A DNA stretch of 64,000 bases from Acridotheres tristis (lineage: Eukaryota; Chordata; Aves; Passeriformes; Sturnidae), in assembly GCA_037013685.1 (NCBI GenBank), contig CM072891.1, positions 15,228,501-15,292,500 of the forward strand, in the 5' to 3' direction. The notes beneath the pieces are model-generated. The model was not told the DNA's origin and did not search any database. It was given only the letters and a program-made list of their open reading frames with translations. The first letter of the stretch is position 1. The number at the start of each line of letters is the position of its first letter. Positions 23,476 through 35,501 of this stretch are shown piece by piece. The position numbers and the translations under genes were made by a program.

Positions 23476-26400
23476 AAATTGTGCATTTCACTTTCCTTTC
23501 CATATTAAAATCTACTCCAGTTTCGTATGTGACAAGAATCTTATGTCACAATGTATGTACATCTCAAACATAAGTAAAACGATGGCTGTGTAAAGTACTT
23601 TTAAGATCAGGGCCCAAGAATGGCATCCTCATCCTGTGTTAGAGCAAAATACTGCACTTTATTTATATCTTATTTAGACTTTTAGATCACCTTATTTTCA
23701 GATTATTCCTCTAGCAAGTTCATGAGAATGAAGAACTAGGACAATTTAACAGCTGAAGTGGCTTTTCAGAAAATTGCCAAGTTATTGGCATCACTGATAA
23801 TTTGCCTGGCACTGTTATATCTAATGCAAGATGACTAACTTCATTAAAGCTGAAATATTAGATGTAGGAGGGACAGATAACTGAGGCTATAGTTCTTTAC
23901 CCAGTTATTGCTTAATCACTTCAATTTATTGGTAGAGAAAGGATTAAATAATATTTATCTATACAAATGCAGTTGACACCAATTTATGTGAGTTTATAAA
24001 ACCAAAAGAACAGAATAGGCAGAACCTTCATAATATGCCTGAGAACAATATTAGCATTAGTTGAGTTTAGGGAATAAAATGGGGAAAATATTAATAGACT
24101 GTCAGATAATGACACTTGTAATACTATAGTAAGAATTACTCTGCATGTCTTTCACACGCCTTTACAAATATTGGAAACACACCATCTGCAAACTTTAATT
24201 ATATCTTCACTGCTCCACTGAGAGTTAACATTTTTAACCCTGATGAAATGAAAAGTCGTGTAGCAGGTTTGGTTTTTTTAATAGAATTTAGAACTGTCTT
24301 CTAATCTTTGAAAAAAAAACCCCAAAACCCAGAACAACTAGAACAGTCTTTTTTTTTTTGCTATTTATATTTAATTTGCAATAATACTTCAGGCCTTTTA
24401 AACGTTTACTTATGTAACTATATAAAACACTGAGATAAGTTTATAACATGATCAAGATAAGTATGAATTCATGAAGTCTAAAATTTAGGAAAGATTTTAT
24501 AACAGATGAGGATAAATTCTAAAATCTAGTTTTTTATCCTTTATCTATATAGTCTCAACTAACAAATTGCTACTTGCAGGTGTAATTGAGTTTTACAGTA
24601 GGAATATAGTAGGAATTGCTTTTGACATGGGGTTCATATGATAGTTTCACACGTTGTTGCCTGTGTTGTTGGAGGGATATATGTGGTGTAAAAGTTTTTA
24701 ATATTTTTCTCCGTTTCCTGTAATTTAGGAAGCAATCAGTCAAAGAATAAACAAGATATTGATTTTATTGTATCAAGGCTCTGATTTCTGAAAGTGCTTT
24801 TGTAGCAACATCTTTAAAAGTTGCTGATGCCTGGGCTTAGGCAAAAGCATCTGTTTTCAAAATTCTGACCATGGTTAATTCTGTGCAAACCCATCGGGAT
24901 TGAGAGGCATTAGAGACACTGTAGCTTGAACCTTGATCTTTTTTGCATTTCTTTCTTCTAATAGGTCTACATTAAATATAAAGGAAATTTTTAAATGGAA
25001 AAATACTGTTGAAAAGATGATGGATATTAAAAAAAACAGAGAACATGAGGAAGCACAGTGCAATTGGTTGTTTAATTTCTAAGTCTTTCTGCTCTGGTTT
25101 TATTATTCTCTGTATTTAAATATTAATAGAGTCAGTGCTACTTAACCAAAGTCATTTGTATCATCTCACTAGCCTACACGGAATCAAGGCAGAATGAACT
25201 TCAGCTCTTTAAGTGAGCAGGAGATAACAATGCAGCATGACACAGAAATGATTGAATTTGCCAGCAGTGTTTGTGCAATGCTTGCTAATTTACAAGGGCA
25301 TTTTCAAGTGATTCAGTGGCTGGGATTCCTTGGGGGCAGTTCTCTTGGGCACTGAAACTGAATCAACATTTAAATGGTTTTGCTTTTGGAGTAGCTTAGA
25401 AAAATCATAAGCAAATAGATTTTTTTCATAATTAATATAGCAACTGCAAATCATGCAAGGATCGTTTGCTTTGAGAAAGGAAAGAAAACTGTTCTCATTT
25501 GACTGAGCATTTTGCACTGCATTTGTTAAAACTGTGAAGAAATGTAAAATGCAGGTGCTGGAATAAGACGAGTTCAAGTAGTCACTGATCTGGATGACTC
25601 GAATTCCCTTTTGGTAAATAATGAATCTGCAGTAGAGGAAATAAATCGAGCTGTAAGTCAGAGATCTGAATTCTCCCTGTTTTGCCACTGATGTGCCTGT
25701 GCCAAGGCATCCCACCTTTCCCTGCTTGAGGTCCACTTTAGCTAGAAACAGGAGAGGCAATGGCCCCTTTCAAAAGTGCATCCAAGTAAATAATTTTGAA
25801 GTCACAATGTATTATTTCCATCCCTTAAGTGTTCCCTCCAACCTCCAGGAACTCCTATTGTTATTTCCTTTGTAAAATCTCCAATATGTTTTAAAATGAG
25901 ACTCTCAGTGTTCTGCTGCAGTGCCCACATTTCAGCAGCAGAGTGTAAGGAGGATTGACTTGCTCCTGCAAATGTACTTTTTCTGTGTACTTGCAGGCTG
26001 CTAGGTATTTGTCATGTTGGTGCAATAAATACCTGTGCTCACTTGAATGCTGTGAAATCTAATAAAGCTAGAATTGGAGGGCTAGATGTCTCTTTTCATA
26101 ACAGGAAGGAAGGTGACATTTTGGCAAAGACATAGAGTACAAGCATGAAACAAATCTCCTGCTGTTGCCTTCTTGATTTCCTATATGTTACTGGAAGTCT
26201 AGAAAAAGTCAAATCAAGAGTCTTTCTAATTAGACAATGACTTTGGTAAGTTGTTGGCTTCTATGAAACTGCTCAGACTTCATCTTTGCTAGTTACCACC
26301 CATGGGTCTATATTAACTCTTTATCTATTAAAAAAACCCACTTTTTTCGCTCTATATAAGATAATGTTATAAATAGCATATTTATGGAGTACTGATGATT

Positions 26401-29400
26401 AAATGCTTTTTCTCTCACAAAATCTCTGGAAGGAAAGCTATAAAATTCAATTCTAGAAGCCTCTAGGGAGATAGAAACCCCAAAATGGCAATCCTTTGTA
26501 ATCAAAATGAGACAAATTTATTTTTCTCTTTGGCTTTTTTCTAATGAGCTCTTGAGATTTTAAGCATTGCAAAAGAGGTTCCTGGAACCTGGAAGTAAAG
26601 TTGCTGATTGCCTACGGAAGCACACTAGAGAATTCAAAAAACCAGAGATATTTCCTCTCATATATAGCAAAACATTAGAAGGTTAAGCCATTGTTCTTGC
26701 TAAAGTAATTCAGGTTCTAGGGTGTGAAGATTGTTGCTTGACTCTTAACGTTGCTGTTCTTGGCTGTTTTACATGCCCTTCCAATTCCTTGAGTTTTCCC
26801 TGACTGCCCTAATTGTGAAGTAAAGACAAATTCTCAAAGGGCCCTTTGACTAACTCTGCATCAGGCACCTCAGCTTCTGCCAGTCTAAGGACTTTAAAAC
26901 TTTACAAGTTTATCCAGTGAATCTTCTTCCCCAAATCTGTGTCCTTGACACCATGTAGTAGTGACATTTCTAGTTGTAATAAACTTTTGAAACAGCAGGC
27001 AACTTCTGTCTCTGAACTAATGCTTCTTTTTGCTAGGCTAATATCTAGAGAAAAGCTGTAAGATTTTCTTTTTTTTTTTTTTTTTTATTTATACTTATTA
27101 AGATGTGGGTTTTGGGTTCGAGTGATTGGTTTAGGATTTTTTAGTTGCCTTTTTTTTTTGCATTTAGACAAAATCAGTTCATTCATCTCCTTGTACAAAT
27201 AACTCAAAAGTAAAACTAAAGAACTGAAAGGACTGCTGGGAATTGAGCAACACTGATGATTAATGGCCTGCTGCCTCTAAAAACTGCAAGTCAGAGATGA
27301 AATTTCTTTGATAACAAAACTAGAATTTCATATTTTGATTCATGTACATATTCAAACTTATATTACTATATGTGCATGCTTTCTTCTTGACAAGTACATG
27401 AACTTCCCATCAAAATTTTTGTTGATTGCTAAAATGCTTTCAATTAAAAGGGTTATGCTGTAATTTCTGTTGGTGTAACAGCCTTTGGAGCTTATGAAAT
27501 GATGCTGGATTTGACAGGAAACTCAGATACAGTGGCTAGATATACCCACAATGGTTAAAATTCAAATCAGAGAATGTCAGTCAAGTTTGAGGAGCTACTA
27601 GTAAACATATTGAACTAATCTCAAAAGGAAGGTAGTTTAAAACCAGCTGATGCTTCCCAGGAACAATTGTTGCAAATGTTTGCAAATATCATTATGGGTA
27701 AAGCTCCTGAAGTCTGGTTTGGATGCAAAATCTATGTAAGAACATAGGCTTTTAATTTTTCTTTTTTAATTCCATCCTTACCTGCATTTCTCTTCACATT
27801 GAAGTGAATTTCATTAGGTCTTTACTTTGGAAGCTACTTTTATTTATTTCAGGTTTATAAAACCATATTATCTATTTCTGGTTTTGGCTTTAGAGGCACA
27901 GTGTAAAAAAAACATTATACCTGGACTTATGGAAACACTTCCATATGAATTATAACTGGAGATCTCTACCCAGGCAAATGGCTGCAAATGTTCTCTTTGG
28001 CAGAAGATATTTCTCTCTGTTGGAGGTTATTGCTGTGTATCTTTCACAGTAGTGAGAAGTTTGAAAAGACCCAAACAATTAGGGAATATGTGGCAGCAGT
28101 GTGTGATCATAATTAGTGGCTAATTTCTTCCATTTTGAAGATGCCACTCTGTAAAATAATGGGGGAGCTGTGCTGCCTCCAGGGCAATCTATACTGCAGC
28201 AGTGTACAAGTGGTCACTAACCAGGAGTGACACCAGGCAGAGGCACGCTTTAGAGTTTTTATCCACATCATTAAACAATTGGAGTTTTGCCCACAAGTTC
28301 GAGCAGAAGACTGATGCTGGAGAGCTTGGATCGTAGAGGTGTTCTTGGTTTTTTTTTTCATAGGATTAAATAAATAATCTTGCCTCTGTCCTCACTTTTA
28401 AGGTCAACTTTGGGGTAAGATCCTTTTAGCATTACCACCATGATTTGAGCTTCTGCATGTTACTGCAATAAATGCAATACCTATGGTGAAAAATATGTTC
28501 ACCTTGGAATGAGAAACATTGAGTGTAAAGTATACATTAGCCTTGATTGAATGGATTAGCCTCCAGTCAGTAAGACCTACCTATAATTTGGGTAGGTCTA
28601 AGAATATATTTCATTTAGATGTTATCAATCTAGACTGTTAAATATTTCCTCAATAGATACAGTTGCAGTTTTTCCTTACAGTAGGAAAAAGTGTGGACAA
28701 TAGTTTTCCCTGATCTCCTCCTCTTTTTAGATGAGTCATTGCCATCAGCAGATTTTTAGAGATTAGTCAGCTATTTGTTTTTATTTTCAGAATGAGGATA
28801 GACCTTAATGAAAAAGAAAGCACTACTGGCTTTAGAGTTAAGGGAGAGCACAAAGCAGTTTGTGTAAATCTCGCTGCAGCTCATTATTTTTAAGCAATAG
28901 AAACCACGGTGTTTATTGAACACTGGAGGTACAGCAGATCCATATGTCTGGCTTTGACCATGGAACCATGAAGAAGACCACTCACTTAGGTCATTCAGCC
29001 CAGATTTTACACTAGCTCCAAATGTGCTGAGTCAAGACTGTGGGAGCTGAGCGAGCTTGGCAAGAGCAGTCATGTGAAGCAGAGCTTATTGCTAAGACTC
29101 AGGCACTTCCAAACCACAGTCTGACATACCCAGAGCAGCAGAAGACACACAGCCAATTCTCTCAGCTAGGCTCCTGGAAAAATCTTAGCTTTAATGTAAT
29201 TAAGCAGCAGAGTGAGCTCTGTTCGCCTTGATGGTGCGAGTCTCACGCACCTTGCTGACAGTTTCACTGTGTTGCTGCATTATGTCTCCACTTTGATTAG
29301 GCCCAGATACATTTAATTAGCAGGTTGTTTGATCAATTAGATAATGAACCCTAAAGTCACCTTCTTGCTTAAATGTGCTTTGAACAACAATTTTAATCTT

Positions 29401-30784
29401 GGTGGCAGATCCTGGAGAAGGAAAAGAGGAGAAACCAATGTAATTAAGATGTGAGTGCACAAAAATGCCTGTATGACTCTGGAGCATGAAACTAAAAATA
29501 CTTTGAACTCTAAAACACAGAAGACATGGAGTTCAAATGAATGTAAACTCCAAAGTTTTCAATTGAGTTATCATTTTACTATGTCTATTATGAAAAGGTG
29601 AAAGATATTTGAAAATGTCTTTGCTCCCACTTCACTGATTTCTCTAACACTCGGGTTAGGCTAATACTGAGTCAAAATTTAATGAAGTTTAGTGCTTATG
29701 CAGCATGCTTATAAAATGCTCCTGAGTTTGTAATGAATAGTTGTAGGTAAAAAAAACAAAAATGAGAAATAAACCCAACCCAACCAAAATGTATAAATGT
29801 AACTAGCTGGTCTGGACAGCATTAAAACATCCCACTCCAAATGCAGATATCAATCCAATAAGGACAGGGTTAATTATGCTCTCTTGGCTCCAACTGCCAT
29901 CAATGCTAAGTATTTAAGAGATTTCTTTTCTTGAACATTGCTCACACTTTATGGGATATGTTCTGCATTTTCTTTTTTGTGCTTTAGTCACACACTTGTT
30001 TTCATATTTAAGTTGCAAATTGTTACAGAAAAGCAAAATGGTAAACCTCCCCATGTCTAAAAAGGTCTGTTTTGTGTTTATTCTTTCCATTTTCTTCTCA
30101 TATCAATGTCCGATCCCCTTTTTCATTTCTGTGGAACGTCTCTCACTTAGGACAATTAGTCTTTTGAAATATCTGATCAACATATTTTTTATAATACATG
30201 ATATTGTTAATATTTCTGGTCTCCAGTTACCTAACAGGAACACAAGAATGGTCTTTCCAAGTCAGACCAAAGGTCCATGTGCACTGTAGGAATATAAGAA
30301 AGATTATAGGAAAATAAAAGCGTAATAGTAGTAATAGTAATAATAATTTATTTATTTACTCTCTAGTATTTTCAACTTAAAACTTTGTTGGGATGTTAGT
30401 TTTATGATGCTCTTGATAGTTGGTCATTCTGGTAGCTTGTCTCCTCTGTTTTTGATGCAAGGTCACCTGGCTAACTGCTTTTATCAACATAAGGGTGGTG
30501 ATACTGGCCCAGGTATTCTTTTTCTATAAGGAATTATATGAACATGCCTAAAACCTAGAACTTGTCAACTGTTTATACTTCTGCCTAGCTAGGTATTCAT
30601 CAGTCTCCAACTCTTTTCAGTTCAGATTAATTTCTGAGCCTGAAGTAGATTTATATTTAATAATTCATATTGGTTTACTCTTCCAAAAGCTTGCCTAGCA
30701 TCCATTTGTTGATAACTACCCGCTTTCTGAAAAAGTATTTATTTTTGTGTCCTGTTGCACATACTTAATTTCTAATGCTTGTAC
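23476..30784. other. Non-coding; two candidate conserved segments
   Basis: No gene recognised. The 156-codon minus-strand ORF at 25290-25760 is the longest non-repeat ORF outside LRRC4C but shows no domain. The segment near 29.22-29.35 kb holds clustered TAATTAG/ATTAG motifs typical of conserved enhancers. A TAA/TAG trinucleotide-rich run lies near 30320-30345. Confidence 0.5.
28573..28599. repeat. Perfect 9-bp stem, 9-base loop
   Basis: AGACCTACC (28573-28581), loop TATAATTTG, then GGTAGGTCT (28591-28599). Confidence 0.85.
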
Positions 30785-31445
30785 AGAGACACGCAGCAAA
30801 ACTTGGACACGTTGCTCCAGATGTGCCTCCCCAGGGCTCAGTAGAGGGGCAGGATCACCTCTGTGAGCTGCTGGCAATGATGTTCCTAATGCACCCCAGG
30901 ATCCCACTGACCTTCTTGGCCACTGCTGGCCATGGGCAGGTTGTTTGCCAGCAGCACCCCCAGGTCCTTCTGCACAGAGCTGCTTCCCAAGAGCTCAGCC
31001 CCAGCCTGTGCTGCTCCATGGGGCTGTTCCTGCCCAGGAGCAGGACCCTGCACTGGCCTTTGTTGAGTTTCAGAAGGTCCCTCTCTGCCCATCTCTCCAA
31101 CCTGTCGAGGTCCTTCTGAAGGGCTGCACAGCCCTCTGGGCTGTGGGCCACTCCTCCCAGCTTTGTGTCTGCAGGGAACTCTCTGGGGAGGCCTCTGCCC
31201 CTTCCTCCAAGTCACTGATGAATTTGGTAAACAAGGCTGGGCCAGTATTGGACCCTGGGGGACACCAGCAGTGACAGGGCTCCAACCTCTGCTGCTCCAC
31301 GACACTCTGGGATCTGCTGTTCAGTCACTTCTCGACTCACCTCACCATCCATTTATTCAGCTCATACTTTCTGAGCTTACCTGTAACAATTGGTAATTGC
31401 AGTATTACAGGAGACTGTGTCAAAAGCCTTGTGGAAGTAATGCTT
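30785..31445 (-). mobile_element. CR1 LINE reverse-transcriptase fragment, - strand, inactivated
   Basis: The minus strand carries successive CR1 reverse-transcriptase blocks in order. An AFDTV-like segment (GCTTTTGACACAGTCTCC, complement of about 31408-31425) comes first, then VPQGPIL (about 31244-31264). An eroded FADD-box follows, now reading FPADTKLGG (about 31153-31180). A thumb-side block LDRLERWAERDLLKLN (about 31062-31110) and an ILGCIRNIIASSS block (about 30870-30905) complete the series. These sit in different frames, so frameshifts and a missing aspartate in the catalytic box show it is dead. The element lacks its 5' part and its 3' tail. Confidence 0.88.
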
Positions 31446-34400
31446 TTAAAGAGAGAACGGCAAAACTTTTGTTTTCTGTTCTTTCTGGAATAATTTCTGG
31501 TGTTAATATGCTTTTTTGACTGCAATAAAATTGTTTTTGGAGAGTTAAGCACTGTTACATCACAATCCTCCCCTGCACAGCTGTCCCCCTGCATTACAGA
31601 ATGCATTTTTCTGAATTGTCCTTGCCATTCTCTGACCATCCTGTTCTTCCTACATGTGCCTATCCCTTTCTGCAGTAAAACTGTATGGATGACAAAAGTC
31701 ATTACCTCAAAAATAAGTAATAAGAGAAAGAAAATGAATTGCAGAACAAGCTTCACAAATTCCATGTGTGCTAGGAAGTCTAAGACACTGTTTCAAGCAA
31801 ACTAAGCTGAGAAAAATAACTAAAAGATTAAGATTCCTGAGCTGCTCTGGAAACCTGCATTCCTTCTTACGTAAGCTTAGGTGGAAAGAAAGGCAACAAG
31901 AATTTTGGAGGGTCAGCTTAAGCTAGACTTGCAGAACTTCAGAGGAACAAGCTCCAGGACCAGCAGGTCCCTGGCTCCAGCCAGCAGAGAGATGGTCTTA
32001 GACAATATCTCTAAATAGGGCTGACACGCTTTCTGGACTTCCCACTGCACTGGAAGCTCTCACAAATTTGTTTTATTGCCAAGGATTTGGTGAAAAAAAT
32101 GTCTTGTAAAATTCGTGACCAGTCTTATTATTCAGCCCACTAAGCATAAAATCAAATCTAGGAGGTGACCATTAACTCTCAGGGAAGTCTGACTTTATTT
32201 TATTAAAACCAGAAAAAAAAGAGTGGATATTTACACAGGACTGTAGCAATTTCTGCAACAAATTCCAATATATATATATAAATATAAATGTGAGGCCAGT
32301 AGTCATTTTAAAGAGCAGAAAGTATCGTGTCTGACTGCAGGATGGTGAAATGATTTGACACTTAAAAATGATAGCTCATTATAAATCATAAGAATTGTCA
32401 ATAGCAGCACAATGACTCACCAAAGCAGGTAACTCATTATCATGACCTAAATAGAAAAGAAGTAGGAATGGCTCTGTTAAAAAGAAAAGATGAAGGCATC
32501 CTGAGGAAGGACAAACACCAGCAGCTGAGCTTGAGGAGGTCTGTATTGAAACATTCCTATTTTTAAATGTTAAGCTAATTTATATTTTTTCATGCAATAA
32601 GAAAGCCTAACCACAGAACCTACATGAATTTTGAACTCTGCCTTGTGTACAGAGAATCCTGGGAAACATGCCTGCTCACACAGTGTTACTAATAATAGCA
32701 TAAATTATTAAAGCAGACAGAATTTTTATAGCTAATGTATGTATGCTTTGCACTCTGCACTTTCTTCAGTGTGGACAGTGAACAAACACCAATAAGGTTT
32801 TGTTTCTGCAGTTTTTGTGCTAACATAATGCTGTTATTTGTGATCATAGCTCTGCAGGAAAATGTTAAAATATAAAGAAAAGAAGGTGAAAATAATGAAG
32901 GCAAATAATCTTTTGTGTTTAAGTTAAATTTTCTGTTGACAATACATTCGTGTAATAGTTGTTTCTTTAATGGAAAATATAAATAACTAAAGAACACACA
33001 TTTAAATATGTGTCATATGGCTTTGATAATCTCATTATTGAGATTGACATTGCTCTTCAAGATCTTTCTAATAAGTAAAATCAATTTTTTATGTAGGAAA
33101 AAATATATTTTAGATCTTAAGCTTTAGAGATATTTATGAGAACAAGTAATTAAAAATGCTTTCTTTGAGCTTAAAAGACAGGGAACTAGGAGATATAAAA
33201 ATAGTTTTGTCAATAATTTCTGTACCTTGTTACATTTTTGAATGCTTAAATCTTACTTGTAGTCACCATCAGTAAAACAACTTTAAAATACATTTTGAGC
33301 GTGCTAAGTTCGGGCACTTGACTTTGCTTTCTGAGTGTCAACTTTAGAACAATTAATAGCATAGTATTTGGGAACTGGGCATTGATTTTAATGAAGTCAA
33401 GGTGGCTGGGTAAGTGCAGATTTGTAGAAATGCTAGGTAAGTTGGAAAATATAGAGACAGACTTTTGACAGCTGTGGTCAAAAGAATGATGTGACAGTTT
33501 TCTGCATTTCTTGTATATAATATTTTGCTGAATATTTCTAATTCTTTTTAAAGGATATTGCTGACGTAAATGAAGTTGCAATGCATTCACTCATGTTTTA
33601 TCCTTATGCATGCACATACTTAGTTTTAAGTGTGGTGCAGAAGGAAATGCTATAGATTTATTTTTGAACTGTGGTCACGGGAGTTTTAATTGCTTCTTTA
33701 TGTGAAAAGCTTTTCATCAACAACTTTGGAACATGCCTTGTCCTCTAATTACTCTTTCTGCAAAAATTGTCCATGCTTAGAGTTTCTCTGACTGCCTTTT
33801 TCCTCATTACTCTCTGCCCACTTTTAGAGTATGAATAGCTATCAGTACGTGATTTTTCTTTCATATCCTGCCAAGGGAGGTCTCTACTGTGCACAGCAAT
33901 GTGTTGGTGATTTAAAAGAATCCTTTTCTGCAGGAAGCAATAACACTGGAAATGATTTAAACAAAACCTAAAATGTCACCTTAGACTAATGAAATTCCTT
34001 CATCAAGCAACACAGAGTTGACACTTCTGTGAGATCCTTTAAAACTCAGATTAAGAAGAGAAAATTAAACTTGAAATGATAGGAAACAAAACCAGCTCTG
34101 TTTCCCCTGGAAATAGTTGAGAACAGTATGTTGATTATTCTCAGACAAGCTGATTTCACAGGCAGTGACCCTAACTCAGCATAAAGAACAGCTAACAACA
34201 TGGCTTTAGATGGCTGGCAACGTTATCTCTTGTTCGTCATTTAAAAAATGAAATAGCCGTCTGTCTTGGAGCTGGCCCATCTGTAGCTTCACTCATATGT
34301 CCCCTCATATGCAGGGAGACAGCTGAGGAACTGCCTTACTGGCTCAACCTAGAGATTATCTTCTTCCATTTTTCCCATCCCTGAGAGTGGGCAGTACAAG

Positions 34401-35261
34401 TGCTCTAGTGGAAAATATAGAATTCCATGACAGATGGCAGTTATAAAATAACCTGTTTGTAACAGAGTTTTCTTTTGAATTCATCTCAATAAATATATCA
34501 ATGTGTGCTCTGAATTGCAGGGGTTTGTAGCTCTTTCATTCAGTTCAGTAAAGTTGTGGGTTTAAACTTCTTGAGATATTCGCAATACCAACAAACACCC
34601 TTGACCCACATTTAAATCTGGATAAGCCTCTACCCTGCTGATACCTCTGGGTGAATAGCAGAGACCAGCTGCTTTTTTGGGGACGGCATCAGTGTTTATA
34701 GAGGTTCTTTGGTTTTAGTGGGGCGCAGATGTGAGAGCACAGCACTGGGGAACTCTTTCTGTGAGCAGCAGCTTTCCTGAATAAGGACTTTTACATGTCC
34801 TATAGGGACACTCTGCTATCACTTCACAAAACTATATTTGGCTGCACAAGACTGCAAAAAAATAAGACATTCATAACATTTAGGCTGAATCCTGAGGTTG
34901 GAATCTTCAGCTTCTTTTAGGATCAATTAGAAATGGGAACTTAACTCAGATAGTCCCTGCACACACCACCATTTCCCTCTCAGCTGCTCAGCTGCGTGTG
35001 AGAGTTTAGATGTAATTTTGCCTTGGGCACAGAGCCAGTCCCTGCAACACTGAAAGAAGTGATAGTTCAGGGCTGCTCTTTTACATCTTTTCATCACTGC
35101 TGAGTGTTGTCTTACTTTCCTCATTTCAGAAAGCAGCCCATCATGCAGTGTGTGGGCTGTCAGCAGCTCCCTCGCTCTCTCATTTTCCACAGCACTACAG
35201 CCCGATGGGGACTGCTGGCCATCCCCCATGTTTCTGCCCCCAGCTTTCCAGGCTCCTTTGC
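31446..35261. other. Non-coding; TA-rich run only
   Basis: AT-rich sequence with a short (TA)n near 32270-32281. ORFs of about 100 codons have compositions dictated by base content and no domains. Confidence 0.55.
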
Positions 35262-35501
35262 CTGCAGTGTGTGGCCACCAGTTCCCCCTGCAGTTTGTGG
35301 CCACCAATTCCCCCTGCAGTGTGTGGCCACCAGTTCCCCCTGCAGTGTGTGGCCACCAGTTCCCCCTGCAGTTTGTGGCCACCAATTCCCCCTGCAGTTT
35401 GTGGCCACCAGTTCCCCCTGCAGTGTGTGGCCACCAGTTCCCCCTGCAGTTTGTGGCCACCAGTTCCCCCTGCAGTGTGTGGCCACCAGTTCCCCCTGCA
35501 G
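35262..35501. repeat. 26-bp minisatellite, nine units
   Basis: CTGCAG occurs every 26 bases exactly at 35262, 35288, 35314, 35340, 35366, 35392, 35418, 35444, 35470 and 35496, giving nine full units plus a closing site. Each unit contains CTGCAG then T(G/T)TGTGGCCACCA(G/A)TTCCCC. Only two positions vary, and the variants are interspersed (GG, TA, GG, GG, TA, TG, GG, TG, GG), which points to unit shuffling by unequal exchange or conversion. Because 26 is not a multiple of three and the unit has no stop in any phase, long ORFs appear on both strands; they are artefacts of the repeat. Confidence 0.95.

Noticed and set aside
30775..31396. Cluster of 63-139 codon ORFs on both strands
   Set aside because: They are fragments or antisense of one degraded CR1 element, broken by frameshifts.
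35262..35501. Regularly spaced repeats considered as a CRISPR array
   Set aside because: Units are contiguous with no unique spacers, and the genome is vertebrate; it is a minisatellite.
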